Below are positions 15,685 through 22,937 of a stretch of 64,000 nt of DNA, piece by piece; within the stretch, counting starts at the first letter, position 1; each line of letters opens with the position of its first letter. The position numbers were made by a program, and so were the translations under genes. The notes under the pieces are model-generated. The model searched no databases and was not told where the DNA came from. It worked only from the letters and a program-made list of their open reading frames with translations. This DNA is from Allomuricauda sp. (GTDB lineage Bacteria; Bacteroidota; Bacteroidia; Flavobacteriales; Flavobacteriaceae), in the NCBI GenBank assembly GCA_003712125.1, contig RHLF01000002.1, positions 558,001 to 622,000 of the forward strand. Reading direction: 5' to 3'.

Positions 15685-15963
15685 ATGCAGAATTTAGATG
15701 ACTATAAGTACAAAAAGGCAAAAGAACGAGTAGCGTGTATAAAAGGCTTTTACGGCAATGCGCTCGCTTATTGTATTGTAATACCCATTTTGGCCTACAT
15801 TAACTACAGGACCACAAGTTTTGCCTGGGTGATTTTTCCCGCTGTGGGCTGGGGTATTGGCTTGGCGGGTCATGCCATGCAAGCTTTTCAATACTTCCCT
15901 TTTTTGGGCAGGAACTGGGAGCAACGCAAGATAAAAGAGTTTATGGACAGCGATACATTTTAG
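15685..15963 (+). CDS. 2TM domain-containing protein (array member 1)
   Basis: A 92-aa membrane protein made of a single 2TM domain: a basic helix (YKKAKERVACIKGFYGNALA), two membrane helices (about residues 28-47 and 52-70) joined by a short loop, the motif GWGIGLAGHAMQAF, and an amphipathic tail (NWEQRKIKEFM). The tail and first helix would both be cytoplasmic. It is closest to the 2TM domain of the upstream kinase, sharing FYGNA, AYCIVIP and FPxxGWG blocks. First gene of the array. The biochemical role of 2TM domains is unknown. Confidence 0.85.
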   Translation: MQNLDDYKYKKAKERVACIKGFYGNALAYCIVIPILAYINYRTTSFAWVIFPAVGWGIGLAGHAMQAFQYFPFLGRNWEQRKIKEFMDSDTF

Positions 15964-15985
15964 TATTTTTAAAAAGCATTACATT

Positions 15986-16279
15986 ATGGATTATTCCACA
16001 AATAACCAACAAAGCAAGTACCTTAGGGCCAGTGAGCGAGTTTCCGATCTAAAGCGATTTTATGGTCAGGTAATACGAGGCCTTATTGCCATTGTATTAG
16101 TCGCAGGTATCAACTATTATTTGAACGAGTGGTACTACCCTTGGTTCTTATGGGTGGTCTTCGGGGTCGGTTTGAACCTGACCTTAAAAGCCCTAAAAAT
16201 CTTTGGAATGAATGGTGTTTTAGGCCGGGATTGGGAAGAACGAAAAATTAAACAATATATGGATGACGACCGATTTTAA
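15986..16279 (+). CDS. 2TM domain-containing protein (array member 2, most divergent core)
   Basis: A 97-aa 2TM protein: RASERVSDLKRFYGQVIRG, two helices, then GRDWEERKIKQYMDDDRF. It departs from its neighbours in the second helix, where the usual WGxGLxxHA is replaced by VGLNLTLKAL, so the conserved His is missing. The end motif is fully kept. It follows member 1 by 22 bp. Loss of the core His may mark a regulatory or structural variant, or relaxed selection. Confidence 0.85.
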   Translation: MDYSTNNQQSKYLRASERVSDLKRFYGQVIRGLIAIVLVAGINYYLNEWYYPWFLWVVFGVGLNLTLKALKIFGMNGVLGRDWEERKIKQYMDDDRF

Positions 16280-16307
16280 GGCTTCATTTGCAACTAAAAA
16301 CAACACA

Positions 16308-16610
16308 ATGGAAAACAATAAAAATGAAAGCAAATATATACGCGCCAAAGAACGGGTTGATGAACTTAAAAAGTTCTATGGAAACCTGACTTCCTATGTA
16401 TTGGTGATTTCAGGGTTGGCCGCTTTGAATTACTGGACCAATGAATGGCGCTATATGTGGTTTTTATGGGCCGCCTTTGGATGGGGTATAGGGTTGTTCT
16501 TCCACGCTATGAATACCTTTAGATGGAATCCCTTCTTTGGAAAGGATTGGGAAGAGCGCAAGATCAAAGAACTCATGGATAAAGACGAAGAACAAAGAAA
16601 ATGGAGGTAG
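16308..16610 (+). CDS. 2TM domain-containing protein (array member 3)
   Basis: A 100-aa protein from the ATG at 16308. The in-frame ATG at 16263 overlaps the previous gene and adds only non-conserved residues. It shows all 2TM features: YIRAKERVDELKKFYGNL, helices flanking a TNEWRYMWFLWAAFGWG turn, FFHAMNTFRWNPFFG and DWEERKIKELMDKDEEQ. It looks like the most consensus-like member. Two bases separate its stop from the next start at 16613. Confidence 0.85.
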   Translation: MENNKNESKYIRAKERVDELKKFYGNLTSYVLVISGLAALNYWTNEWRYMWFLWAAFGWGIGLFFHAMNTFRWNPFFGKDWEERKIKELMDKDEEQRKWR

Positions 16611-16612
16611 TT

Positions 16613-16918
16613 ATGGGAAAGTACAGCGATGACAAATTAGGGAGAGCCAAGAAGCGTGTCGATGAATTAAAAGGATTCTATATACACTTAACAGTCTATG
16701 TGGTAATCAATGCGTTTATCTTGGTCAATATCGCCCTGCAAAGCATTAATTTTTGGCAGTGGGGTCACTTTTTCACCCTATTCTTTTGGGGCATTGGACT
16801 CTTGGTTCATGCTGCTGTGGCGTTTCAATTTAATCCCCTTTTTGGAAAGAACTGGGAAGAACGACAGATCAAAAAGTATATGGACAAAGACCGCGAAGAG
16901 GCCAATAAATTCTCATAA
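16613..16918 (+). CDS. 2TM domain-containing protein (array member 4)
   Basis: A 101-aa protein. I prefer the ATG at 16613 to the in-frame ATG at 16601. The latter overlaps the previous gene, and a GGAGG lies 5 bases before 16613, one of the few Shine-Dalgarno-like sites in this window. The sequence has RAKKRVDELKGFYIHLTVYV, two helices, FWGIGLLVHAAVAFQFNPLF and NWEERQIKKYMDKDREEANK. Coupled to member 3 by position. Confidence 0.83.
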   Translation: MGKYSDDKLGRAKKRVDELKGFYIHLTVYVVINAFILVNIALQSINFWQWGHFFTLFFWGIGLLVHAAVAFQFNPLFGKNWEERQIKKYMDKDREEANKFS

Positions 16919-16924
16919 ACAATC

Positions 16925-17257
16925 ATGAACAATCAAAATACCAAATACGAACGGGCCAAAAAACGGGTAAAGCAACTCAAGGGGTTCTACGACCACCTCA
17001 AGGTTTTCTTGGTCATAAATGGGCTCTTTTACCTTTTTAGAAGCGAATGGTTCCAATCTTTATTATTTGATGGATTTCCTTTGGAGCCCTACTTTTTTGA
17101 TTGGATTCACGCTAATTTTTTCATCTGGCTGGCGATATTGGTGGTTCATGGTTTGGTGGTCTTTGCACCAAAGCTCCAATTTTTCAAAGGTTGGGAAGAA
17201 CGTCAGATCAAAAAGTATATGGATGAGGAAATGGATGAGCGGGATAAATATAAGTAG
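16925..17257 (+). CDS. 2TM domain-containing protein (array member 5, extended loop)
   Basis: A 110-aa protein starting 6 bp after member 4. The start RAKKRVKQLKGFYDHLKVFL and end GWEERQIKKYMDEEMDERDK match the family. The loop between the two helices is about 12 residues longer than in the others and rich in aromatics (WFQSLLFDGFPLEPYFFDW). The motif before the tail reads VVHGLVVFAPKLQFF, with Gly in place of Ala after His. The longer loop would lie on the outer face of the membrane, so this member could contact something different there. Confidence 0.82.
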   Translation: MNNQNTKYERAKKRVKQLKGFYDHLKVFLVINGLFYLFRSEWFQSLLFDGFPLEPYFFDWIHANFFIWLAILVVHGLVVFAPKLQFFKGWEERQIKKYMDEEMDERDKYK

Positions 17258-17277
17258 GGGATAAGATAGATAAACTC

Positions 17278-17285
17278 TAGCTTTG
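17278..17285 (+). promoter_or_regulatory. Internal promoter -7 element before the LytTR regulator
   Basis: TAGCTTTG matches the Bacteroidota sigma-A element TAnnTTTG exactly and lies 20 bp before the regulator's start codon, in the only sizeable gap (48 bp) of the 2TM operon. No good TTTG sits at about -33. It would allow the regulator to be made without the 2TM array. Confidence 0.45.
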
Positions 17286-17305
17286 CATAATCAATACGAA
17301 TACAG

Positions 17306-18061
17306 ATGAAAACAATAATCATTGAAGACGAAAAACCCGCAGCAAGACGCTTGGCAAGACTTTTGGAGGAGTTTGGGGTGACAGTTTCCGAAATGTTGCA
17401 CTCTGTTGAAGAGTCTATCGAATGGTTTCAAAACAATGAGCATCCCGACCTGATATTTTTGGATATTCAGCTTTCAGATGGCTTGTCATTCGAAATTTTT
17501 GATGTGATCAAGGTAAAAAGTGCTATTATTTTCACTACCGCATATGATGAATATGCCTTGCAAGCCTTCAAATTGAATAGTATCGATTACCTACTAAAAC
17601 CGATCGATGATGAAGAGCTTGAAAAAGCGGTTCGGCAGTATGAGGAAACAAAGCCCGAAAAGGAGCAAATTTCAGTCGATTTTGAAGACATAAAAAAGTT
17701 GTTGGTCAACCCCTTGGAACGTGAGTACAAAAAACGATTTACGGCCAAGGTCGGCCAGCACTTAAAAATTATAAATGCCGATGAGGTGGAATGTTTTTAC
17801 AGTGAAAATAAAGGCACCTATTCGGCAACAAAAGATGGCCGAAATTATCTGCTTGACACAACGCTCGAAAATTTGGAGACGGAGCTTTCTCCAAAAATAT
17901 TTTTCCGGGTGAGCAGAAAATTCTATGTCAACATCAATCACATCAATGACATTATTTCGTACACAAATTCGCGTCTTCAAATTAAAATGAATACCTTTAA
18001 AGAGCAAGAAATCATTGTGAGTAGGGAGCGGGTGAAGGATTTCAAGCTTTGGTTAGAGTAA
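17306..18061 (+). CDS. LytTR family DNA-binding response regulator
   Basis: A 251-aa protein. The receiver domain (about residues 1-120) has acidic residues Glu7-Asp8-Glu9, phospho-acceptor Asp53 (FLDIQLSDG), Thr77/78 (FTTAYDE) and Lys98 (LLKPID). The LytTR DNA-binding domain (about 145-251) contains VGQHLKIINADEVECFYSEN, LDTTLENLE, FFRVSRKFYVNINHINDI and a final IIVSRERVKDFKLWL. These regulators pair with LytS-type kinases and bind short GTT-containing repeats upstream of promoters. Its partner is almost certainly the 2TM-tailed kinase at 12575. It is the last gene of the plus-strand array, with a weak AT-rich terminator after it. Confidence 0.92.
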   Translation: MKTIIIEDEKPAARRLARLLEEFGVTVSEMLHSVEESIEWFQNNEHPDLIFLDIQLSDGLSFEIFDVIKVKSAIIFTTAYDEYALQAFKLNSIDYLLKPIDDEELEKAVRQYEETKPEKEQISVDFEDIKKLLVNPLEREYKKRFTAKVGQHLKIINADEVECFYSENKGTYSATKDGRNYLLDTTLENLETELSPKIFFRVSRKFYVNINHINDIISYTNSRLQIKMNTFKEQEIIVSRERVKDFKLWLE

Positions 18062-18099
18062 ATTAATTTAAAACTCTGATTATAAATAACATAATAGTC

Positions 18100-18129
18100 A
18101 CTATAAATATTTCTTATAGTAGCTTTTTT
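18100..18129 (+). terminator. Probable weak terminator after the LytTR regulator
   Basis: A 7-bp AT-rich stem ACTATAA (18100-18106) with TTATAGT (18114-18120), 7-base loop, followed by AGCTTTTTTTG. It separates the regulator from the convergent LETM1-related gene. Confidence 0.5.
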
Positions 18130-18137
18130 TGTTAAAA

Positions 18138-19331
18138 TCAGTTATTTTCCTCTACTCTGTTGTCATCAAATGCCGAAGGTAAGAGCGTCGGAATAAGTTT
18201 GATGAAAATGGGCAACAAAAGTGCCCCGCCAGGCAACATAAAAATCGCAAGTGAAGGAATGCTTTTAAAAATATCGAGTAGCTGATTTTGTATTTTTTTC
18301 TTTTCCTGGGCAGTCAATTCCTTGGTCGTTGATTTGGATAATAGCGACATCAATTCTTTGCTTTCTGACAATTCTTTTTTGAGTCGTTTGCTGTTTCTTA
18401 AAATAAGTTGCCTTACATTTTTTGACATGCCATCGTAATACTGAGCAGCCAAATTTTGCTCCTTCAAATAGGGTATTTTTTCAAAGTTTTTTTCGAAGAA
18501 TTTTTTGACGTTTTCTAGGGCCAATTTTGCCTCCAATTTTGAACTGCCCAGATCATCGGCAAGGGTGTTGATAAATTCCGATTCGAGATACTCTAAAGAT
18601 TGATCTTCCCAAACTGTTAAACAGGCAATATCCAACAGATAAGTTCTTTCGAAGTCTGAAAAATGACTTTTAAGCAATTTGCGATAAGAACCATCAAATT
18701 CGGCTTTGTCCAAATTTATATAGGTAAGGGACGAATCCAAGATTTGAATCAGTTTATCATCGATTTGTGTGGCATTCTTTGAATTTAAGGCGTGATAGGC
18801 AATATTAATGGTCACAAACTCCAGGATACGGGCGTGGTCAAGCACGTAAAACCCCTCTTTAAGGTAGTTTTTGAAAATAAGAACATCTATAAAGAGCAAA
18901 GAATTGGTCAAACTGTTGCCCAAGGCCCTACTAAAAACATTATCCGCTAAGTATATTCGGGAATCGATGAGCTTTTCAAGTTGGTCTTCGGTCTTTTTAC
19001 CACTCAATATTTTATTGAGAAAGGAAATCTTGCCCAAATCCAACTCCTTGTAAAAGTTAAACACCGTCTCTACAAAAGAATCAAAATCAGCTGTTACTTT
19101 TTCGAATTTATAGACGAAGTACAGTGCTGTCAATAAGTTGATCTTGGCCACCTCATCTTCGGTTAGCTTGTGTTCAGTGCTAATAAAATAAGGGTGATAG
19201 AGATGAATTCCATAAACAAACCCATTTTCCCGGAGGTCTTGGTAGAGCGCTTCAAAATCAGTATAGCCCTGTGATTCATCTTGGACCAAGTGCCCAAATT
19301 TATTGATCCAACCTGAAGAAGATGGGTTCAT
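18138..19331 (-). CDS. LETM1-related protein
   Basis: A 397-aa mostly helical protein whose C-terminus carries the LETM1-like signature: QNQLLDIFKSIPSLAIFMLP, then GGALLLPIFIKLIPTLLPSAF at about residues 350-387. In eukaryotes LETM1 proteins act in mitochondrial cation/proton exchange. The bacterial relatives, known in Flavobacteriia as LETM1-related (biofilm-associated) proteins, have no proven transport activity. The N-terminal 300 residues are soluble-looking and family-specific. There is no signal peptide, and only the C-terminal stretch is hydrophobic enough to touch the membrane. It follows the DUF547 gene by 69 bp. Confidence 0.75.
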   Translation of the reverse strand: MNPSSSGWINKFGHLVQDESQGYTDFEALYQDLRENGFVYGIHLYHPYFISTEHKLTEDEVAKINLLTALYFVYKFEKVTADFDSFVETVFNFYKELDLGKISFLNKILSGKKTEDQLEKLIDSRIYLADNVFSRALGNSLTNSLLFIDVLIFKNYLKEGFYVLDHARILEFVTINIAYHALNSKNATQIDDKLIQILDSSLTYINLDKAEFDGSYRKLLKSHFSDFERTYLLDIACLTVWEDQSLEYLESEFINTLADDLGSSKLEAKLALENVKKFFEKNFEKIPYLKEQNLAAQYYDGMSKNVRQLILRNSKRLKKELSESKELMSLLSKSTTKELTAQEKKKIQNQLLDIFKSIPSLAIFMLPGGALLLPIFIKLIPTLLPSAFDDNRVEENN

Positions 19332-19400
19332 GGTTTTTTGATTGATGGTTCAAAATAAACCAAAAAGAATCAATACGCCTAAGCGTGAGGGAATTATTGC

Positions 19401-20180
19401 CTACAATTCGATAAAATTATTGAGTTTCAAAGTCCAATCGTACGATTTGTATTCAAGTCCAATGCCTTCCACCGTGGGTATAATTCCGTTCTTTTTCAAA
19501 ATGGCACGTGTACCATCTTTTCCCCCAAAGTCGCCACGAAACCAACTGAATAAAGAGGTAATGTACACCTCCTTTTTATCGGGGTCAAATGTTGAAGATT
19601 GTTTCAAAAATAAGGAGGTGCTTTTTTCAAATTGGGCTTCTAATTGTTCCGGTGTGTAGATAGCAACAGGTGGACAATCTTTTGCCCCGCAGTTTAACGC
19701 GAAGTGAATGCGGTAGTCCGGTTTTTTAACACGCAGCGCTCGCTCTAACTTATCGGGAAACCCTTTGTTTACATAGCCCAACCCTAGTTTTGATTTTGAT
19801 CTTCTTAGAATACCGTGCTCTATTTTATCAAAGGAAATCTCGTTTCCAGCGATGGTGATTTGGTCTTTCGAAAAGAAACTGTTTCGGTTTTCGTACAAAT
19901 CAGGATTATCAGTTAAGATGATTTGAATAAAAGCATTATATGTATTGACCCAAAAAGCCAGTTTTTGGGGATCAGTTTCAAGACTTGCCACCAAGAATTC
20001 CATGTCAAGTGTGGCCAATTGATACTGAATTTCTTGTGTGTCCTCTCCCTGTTGAATGCGCTCTAAAAACTGTTCAGATAGCTCATTGAGGTTTATTTTT
20101 TGGTTATTCTGTTCCCTGTTTTGAGCCCTACATAGGGAAAACATTAGCATAAGGGAAAACAAGATGCTTTTTATGCGCAT
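19401..20180 (-). CDS. DUF547 domain-containing exported protein
   Basis: A 259-aa protein with a signal peptide (MRIKSILFSLMLMFSLCRAQ; the Cys-Arg-Ala end could also be read as a lipobox). The DUF547 core is clear: KLAFWVNTYNAFIQIIL, DKIEHGILR, RIHFALNCGAKDCPPVAIY, and a late SLFSWFRGDFGG. The family has a possible Cys/His-containing active site (here CGAKDCPP) but no demonstrated reaction. Probably periplasmic. It may be co-transcribed with the LETM1-related gene. Confidence 0.85.
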   Translation of the reverse strand: MRIKSILFSLMLMFSLCRAQNREQNNQKINLNELSEQFLERIQQGEDTQEIQYQLATLDMEFLVASLETDPQKLAFWVNTYNAFIQIILTDNPDLYENRNSFFSKDQITIAGNEISFDKIEHGILRRSKSKLGLGYVNKGFPDKLERALRVKKPDYRIHFALNCGAKDCPPVAIYTPEQLEAQFEKSTSLFLKQSSTFDPDKKEVYITSLFSWFRGDFGGKDGTRAILKKNGIIPTVEGIGLEYKSYDWTLKLNNFIEL

Positions 20181-20324
20181 AATTGATTTTCAATAGGTCT
20201 ACTGTGACCTTTTACATTTTACGTATGGTTATGTCGCGAAAAAAACGGTTTACTTTCGGTCTGTTCACAATTTTACAGCGGAATCATAAATCATCAAATA
20301 AAAGACTACTACTTAAGAGATCCT

Positions 20325-20888
20325 TTACCACTTATTTTCCAAAAAATTAGCTGTGGTCATGAGATTGGCGAACTCGTCCTTTAAACTGGCCAAGGCCGTT
20401 TGGTGCATAAGTTCGGCATCAAATTTCTGCCCTTGGGAACCTATAAAATCAAAGGTTGCGCATGCATCTTCAATCAAATTCACCTCAAATCCGAGGTTGG
20501 AAGCCATGCGTACACTTGTGGAAACACAGTGGTTGGTCGTAAGGCCGACAACGATTAATTTTGAAACCTGCGCCTCACGAAGTGTACGCTCCAGTTCGGT
20601 TCCAATAAAAGCACTATTCACGTTTTTGGTAAATACCAATTCGTTGGCCTTAGGCGCTACCAATTCTTTAATCGCAAAACCTGGTTTTGAGGCATGCAAG
20701 GGCGAATTGGGATTTTGGGAACTATGGCGAACATGAACTACCAGCCCATTCGAACTACGCCACAAGTCCAATATTTTAGCAGCATTCGTTTCCGCTTCGT
20801 GATTGTTGCGATTACCCCCATAAAAATCCCATTCATCCAAACCTTTTTGGATGTCAATCAAAAGGAGTGCTGTATCGTTCTCAATCAT
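20325..20888 (-). CDS. Isochorismatase-fold cysteine hydrolase
   Basis: A 187-aa protein from the ATG at 20888, whose first bases overlap the SDR stop by 8 (ATGATTGA). The longer frame to 20927 starts inside the SDR gene. The catalytic triad of the isochorismatase-like family is visible as Asp12 (LLLIDIQ), Lys88 (FTKNVNSAF) and Cys121 (TTNHCVSTSVRMA). Members hydrolyse amides or vinyl ethers, for example nicotinamide, ureidoacrylate or N-carbamoylsarcosine. This one falls in the general YecD-like group and the substrate is undetermined. Third gene of the tesA-SDR-hydrolase unit. Confidence 0.85.
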   Translation of the reverse strand: MIENDTALLLIDIQKGLDEWDFYGGNRNNHEAETNAAKILDLWRSSNGLVVHVRHSSQNPNSPLHASKPGFAIKELVAPKANELVFTKNVNSAFIGTELERTLREAQVSKLIVVGLTTNHCVSTSVRMASNLGFEVNLIEDACATFDFIGSQGQKFDAELMHQTALASLKDEFANLMTTANFLENKW

Positions 20889-21486
20889 AGATTCGGATAA
20901 TTTCACCACTCCCATTACCCATAACACTTTTTACATAACCCTCGACCATGGTATCCATGGGAATAACGGCATGGCCTGGAAAGTAGTCTTTGTAGCGCTC
21001 ATAAGCATCTTCTACCAAACCCGAGGACACCACATTTACGCGAAGACCCCCTTCCAGTTCTAGGGCAACGGCTTGCACAAAACTGTGTATAGCTCCATTC
21101 ACCATGGCTGCGCTTGCTGTCATAGGAACTGGCCTATCTGCCAAAAATCCGGTTGACAGGGTAATGGAACCATTTGTATTCAAATAATGTTGCCCAATTC
21201 TCACCAGATTGACTTGCCCCATTAATTTACTTCTGAAGCCTATATAGTAATCCTCCTCCGATAATTCATTAAAAGGTGCCCATTTGGCTTCACCCGAAGC
21301 ATTGATAATGGCATCCAAATGACCAATTGAACGCAAGGCATTTTCGATGGATTTACGATCAGAAATATCCATGGTAACATCTCCTTGGGTACGTCCGGCC
21401 ACAATAACCTCATGTTGTTTCTTAAAGTGGTCGGTCACTTTTTTTCCGATGGTGCCATGACCTCCAATGATTAATATGCGCATCAT
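20881..21486 (-). CDS. Short-chain dehydrogenase/reductase-family protein lacking the catalytic Tyr
   Basis: A 201-aa Rossmann protein from the ATG at 21486 (a second ATG follows directly). The nucleotide site GGHGTIG is at residues 8-14, with INASG and LSTGF strands. Where classical SDRs have YxxxK this protein reads SAAMVNGAIHSF, so both Tyr and Lys are replaced. The same substitution occurs in a known SDR subfamily with the SKLMGQVNLVRIGQHYL segment seen here. It may therefore bind NAD(P) without classical reductase chemistry. It begins 7 bp after tesA. Confidence 0.82.
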   Translation of the reverse strand: MMRILIIGGHGTIGKKVTDHFKKQHEVIVAGRTQGDVTMDISDRKSIENALRSIGHLDAIINASGEAKWAPFNELSEEDYYIGFRSKLMGQVNLVRIGQHYLNTNGSITLSTGFLADRPVPMTASAAMVNGAIHSFVQAVALELEGGLRVNVVSSGLVEDAYERYKDYFPGHAVIPMDTMVEGYVKSVMGNGSGEIIRIYD

Positions 21487-21493
21487 ATCAGGT

Positions 21494-22180
21494 TTATTCA
21501 ATTTGTGACTGCAATTCCTTCCAAACATTCTCCATCACAATTTTGTGACCGGCCGGTGTTGGGTGAATACCATCTTCAAGGTTCATCTCGGGTATGCCGG
21601 CAACTCCGTTCAACAAAAATGGAATGAGTGGAAGGGCGTTCTGTTCAGCCAGTTCTGGAAAAAGTTGCCGAAATTGACTGGTATATTCAGGCCCCATATT
21701 GGGGGGTATTTGCATGCCAGCAAGGATGATTTTTGTCTCTGCATTTTTACCCTTGACATGATCAATTATTTTTTGAAGATTGTTTTTGGTCTCCTCAAGT
21801 GGGATACCCCGAAGCCCATCATTAGCCCCAAGTTCGAGAACAAATACATCTACTTTTTGGTTGAGTACCCATTGGATACGATTGAGACCACCCGATGTGG
21901 TTTCACCACTGAGCCCCGAGTTGATAACCGTGTACCCGAGATCAAGTGAATCCAATCGATTTTGGATGAGTGCCGGAAACGCCTCTTCCAACTCGATTCC
22001 ATAACCTGCAGTTAGGCTATCCCCAAAAAACAGAATTACTTTCTCTGAGGACTTGGCTTCTGTTGCCGTAGTATCTTCATTTTCGGAGCTATTGCTGTTC
22101 GATTCGGTTTTGGGTGCATCCTGACAACCGAGTAACACGAGTAGGACGAAAAAATAACGAAACTTTAAGATGGTGGACAT
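21494..22180 (-). CDS. tesA: SGNH-hydrolase arylesterase/thioesterase TesA-like lipoprotein
   Basis: A 228-aa protein with a lipoprotein signal (lipobox Cys19 in LLGCQ), an acidic linker, then an SGNH hydrolase domain. Catalytic blocks: Ser55 in GDSLTAGYG, Gly89 in NSGLSGETT, Asn120 in GANDG, Asp203/His206 in DGIHPTPAGH. In E. coli TesA is a periplasmic acyl-CoA thioesterase, lysophospholipase L1 and arylesterase. As in E. coli, it is transcribed divergently from the ybbA-ybbP transporter genes, which supports the assignment. Here it is probably membrane-anchored through lipid rather than soluble. Confidence 0.85.
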   Translation of the reverse strand: MSTILKFRYFFVLLVLLGCQDAPKTESNSNSSENEDTTATEAKSSEKVILFFGDSLTAGYGIELEEAFPALIQNRLDSLDLGYTVINSGLSGETTSGGLNRIQWVLNQKVDVFVLELGANDGLRGIPLEETKNNLQKIIDHVKGKNAETKIILAGMQIPPNMGPEYTSQFRQLFPELAEQNALPLIPFLLNGVAGIPEMNLEDGIHPTPAGHKIVMENVWKELQSQIE

Positions 22181-22250
22181 AGTAAAAGGGTCAATAAATC
22201 AAAATCATTTGCCTATTTTTCGAGCTTAACCTGTAAGCTTAAGACAGCAT

Positions 22251-22937
22251 ATGTCAAAGATATTAAACGTAGCCAATCTTGGAAAGACCTATACAAGTGG
22301 TCAAAAAGAATTGACCGTATTGGAAGATGTCTCTTTTAGTTTAGATGCGGGCGAGACCTTTGCGATTGTTGGCCCCTCGGGAAGCGGCAAAACGACCTTA
22401 TTGGGCCTATGCGCAGGTTTGGACAGGCCTGATACGGGGAGCGTGGAACTTTGCGGACAAAATTTAGGGGATTTGAATGAAGACGGCTTGGCGCTCTTAC
22501 GTAACCGGGAAGTGGGATTTATTTTTCAGAATTTTCAACTGTTGCCAACGCTTAGCGCCTTGGAGAATGTAGTCGTTCCTCTTGAATTGCGCGGTATGAA
22601 GAATCCAAAGCATATTGGCATGGAATTGCTAGATCGGGTTGGCCTTAAAGACCGTTTTCACCATTATCCATCACAATTATCGGGTGGCGAGCAACAACGT
22701 GTTGCCCTTGCCAGGGCCTTTTCTGCAAAACCTTCCATCCTTTTTGCTGACGAACCCACGGGCAATCTGGATCAAGATACTGGTGATACCGTGGTAAAAT
22801 TATTGTTTGAGCTAAATCAAGATGCCGGTACCACCTTGGTTATCGTCTCACATGATTTGGATTTGGCCAATAAGACCCATCGTATTTTGAAGCTTAGGGG
22901 AGGCAAGGTATTATCGGATGCAAAAACCATGGCCTAG
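22251..22937 (+). CDS. ybbA: ABC transporter ATP-binding protein (YbbA/LolD-type)
   Basis: A 228-aa ATPase with Walker A GPSGSGKT (41-48), Q loop [10 protein letters not shown], signature LSGGE (143-147), Walker B ILFADE (163-168) and switch His in VSHD. It belongs to the MacB/LolD/YbbA class that works with FtsX-like permeases. The next gene encodes such a permease, starting at the stop codon. Divergence from tesA matches the E. coli tesA-ybbA-ybbP arrangement. The substrate is not established in any species; lipid or lysophospholipid handling has been suggested by the tesA link. Confidence 0.9.
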   Translation: MSKILNVANLGKTYTSGQKELTVLEDVSFSLDAGETFAIVGPSGSGKTTLLGLCAGLDRPDTGSVELCGQNLGDLNEDGLALLRNREVGFIFQNFQLLPTLSALENVVVPLELRGMKNPKHIGMELLDRVGLKDRFHHYPSQLSGGEQQRVALARAFSAKPSILFADEPTGNLDQDTGDTVVKLLFELNQDAGTTLVIVSHDLDLANKTHRILKLRGGKVLSDAKTMA

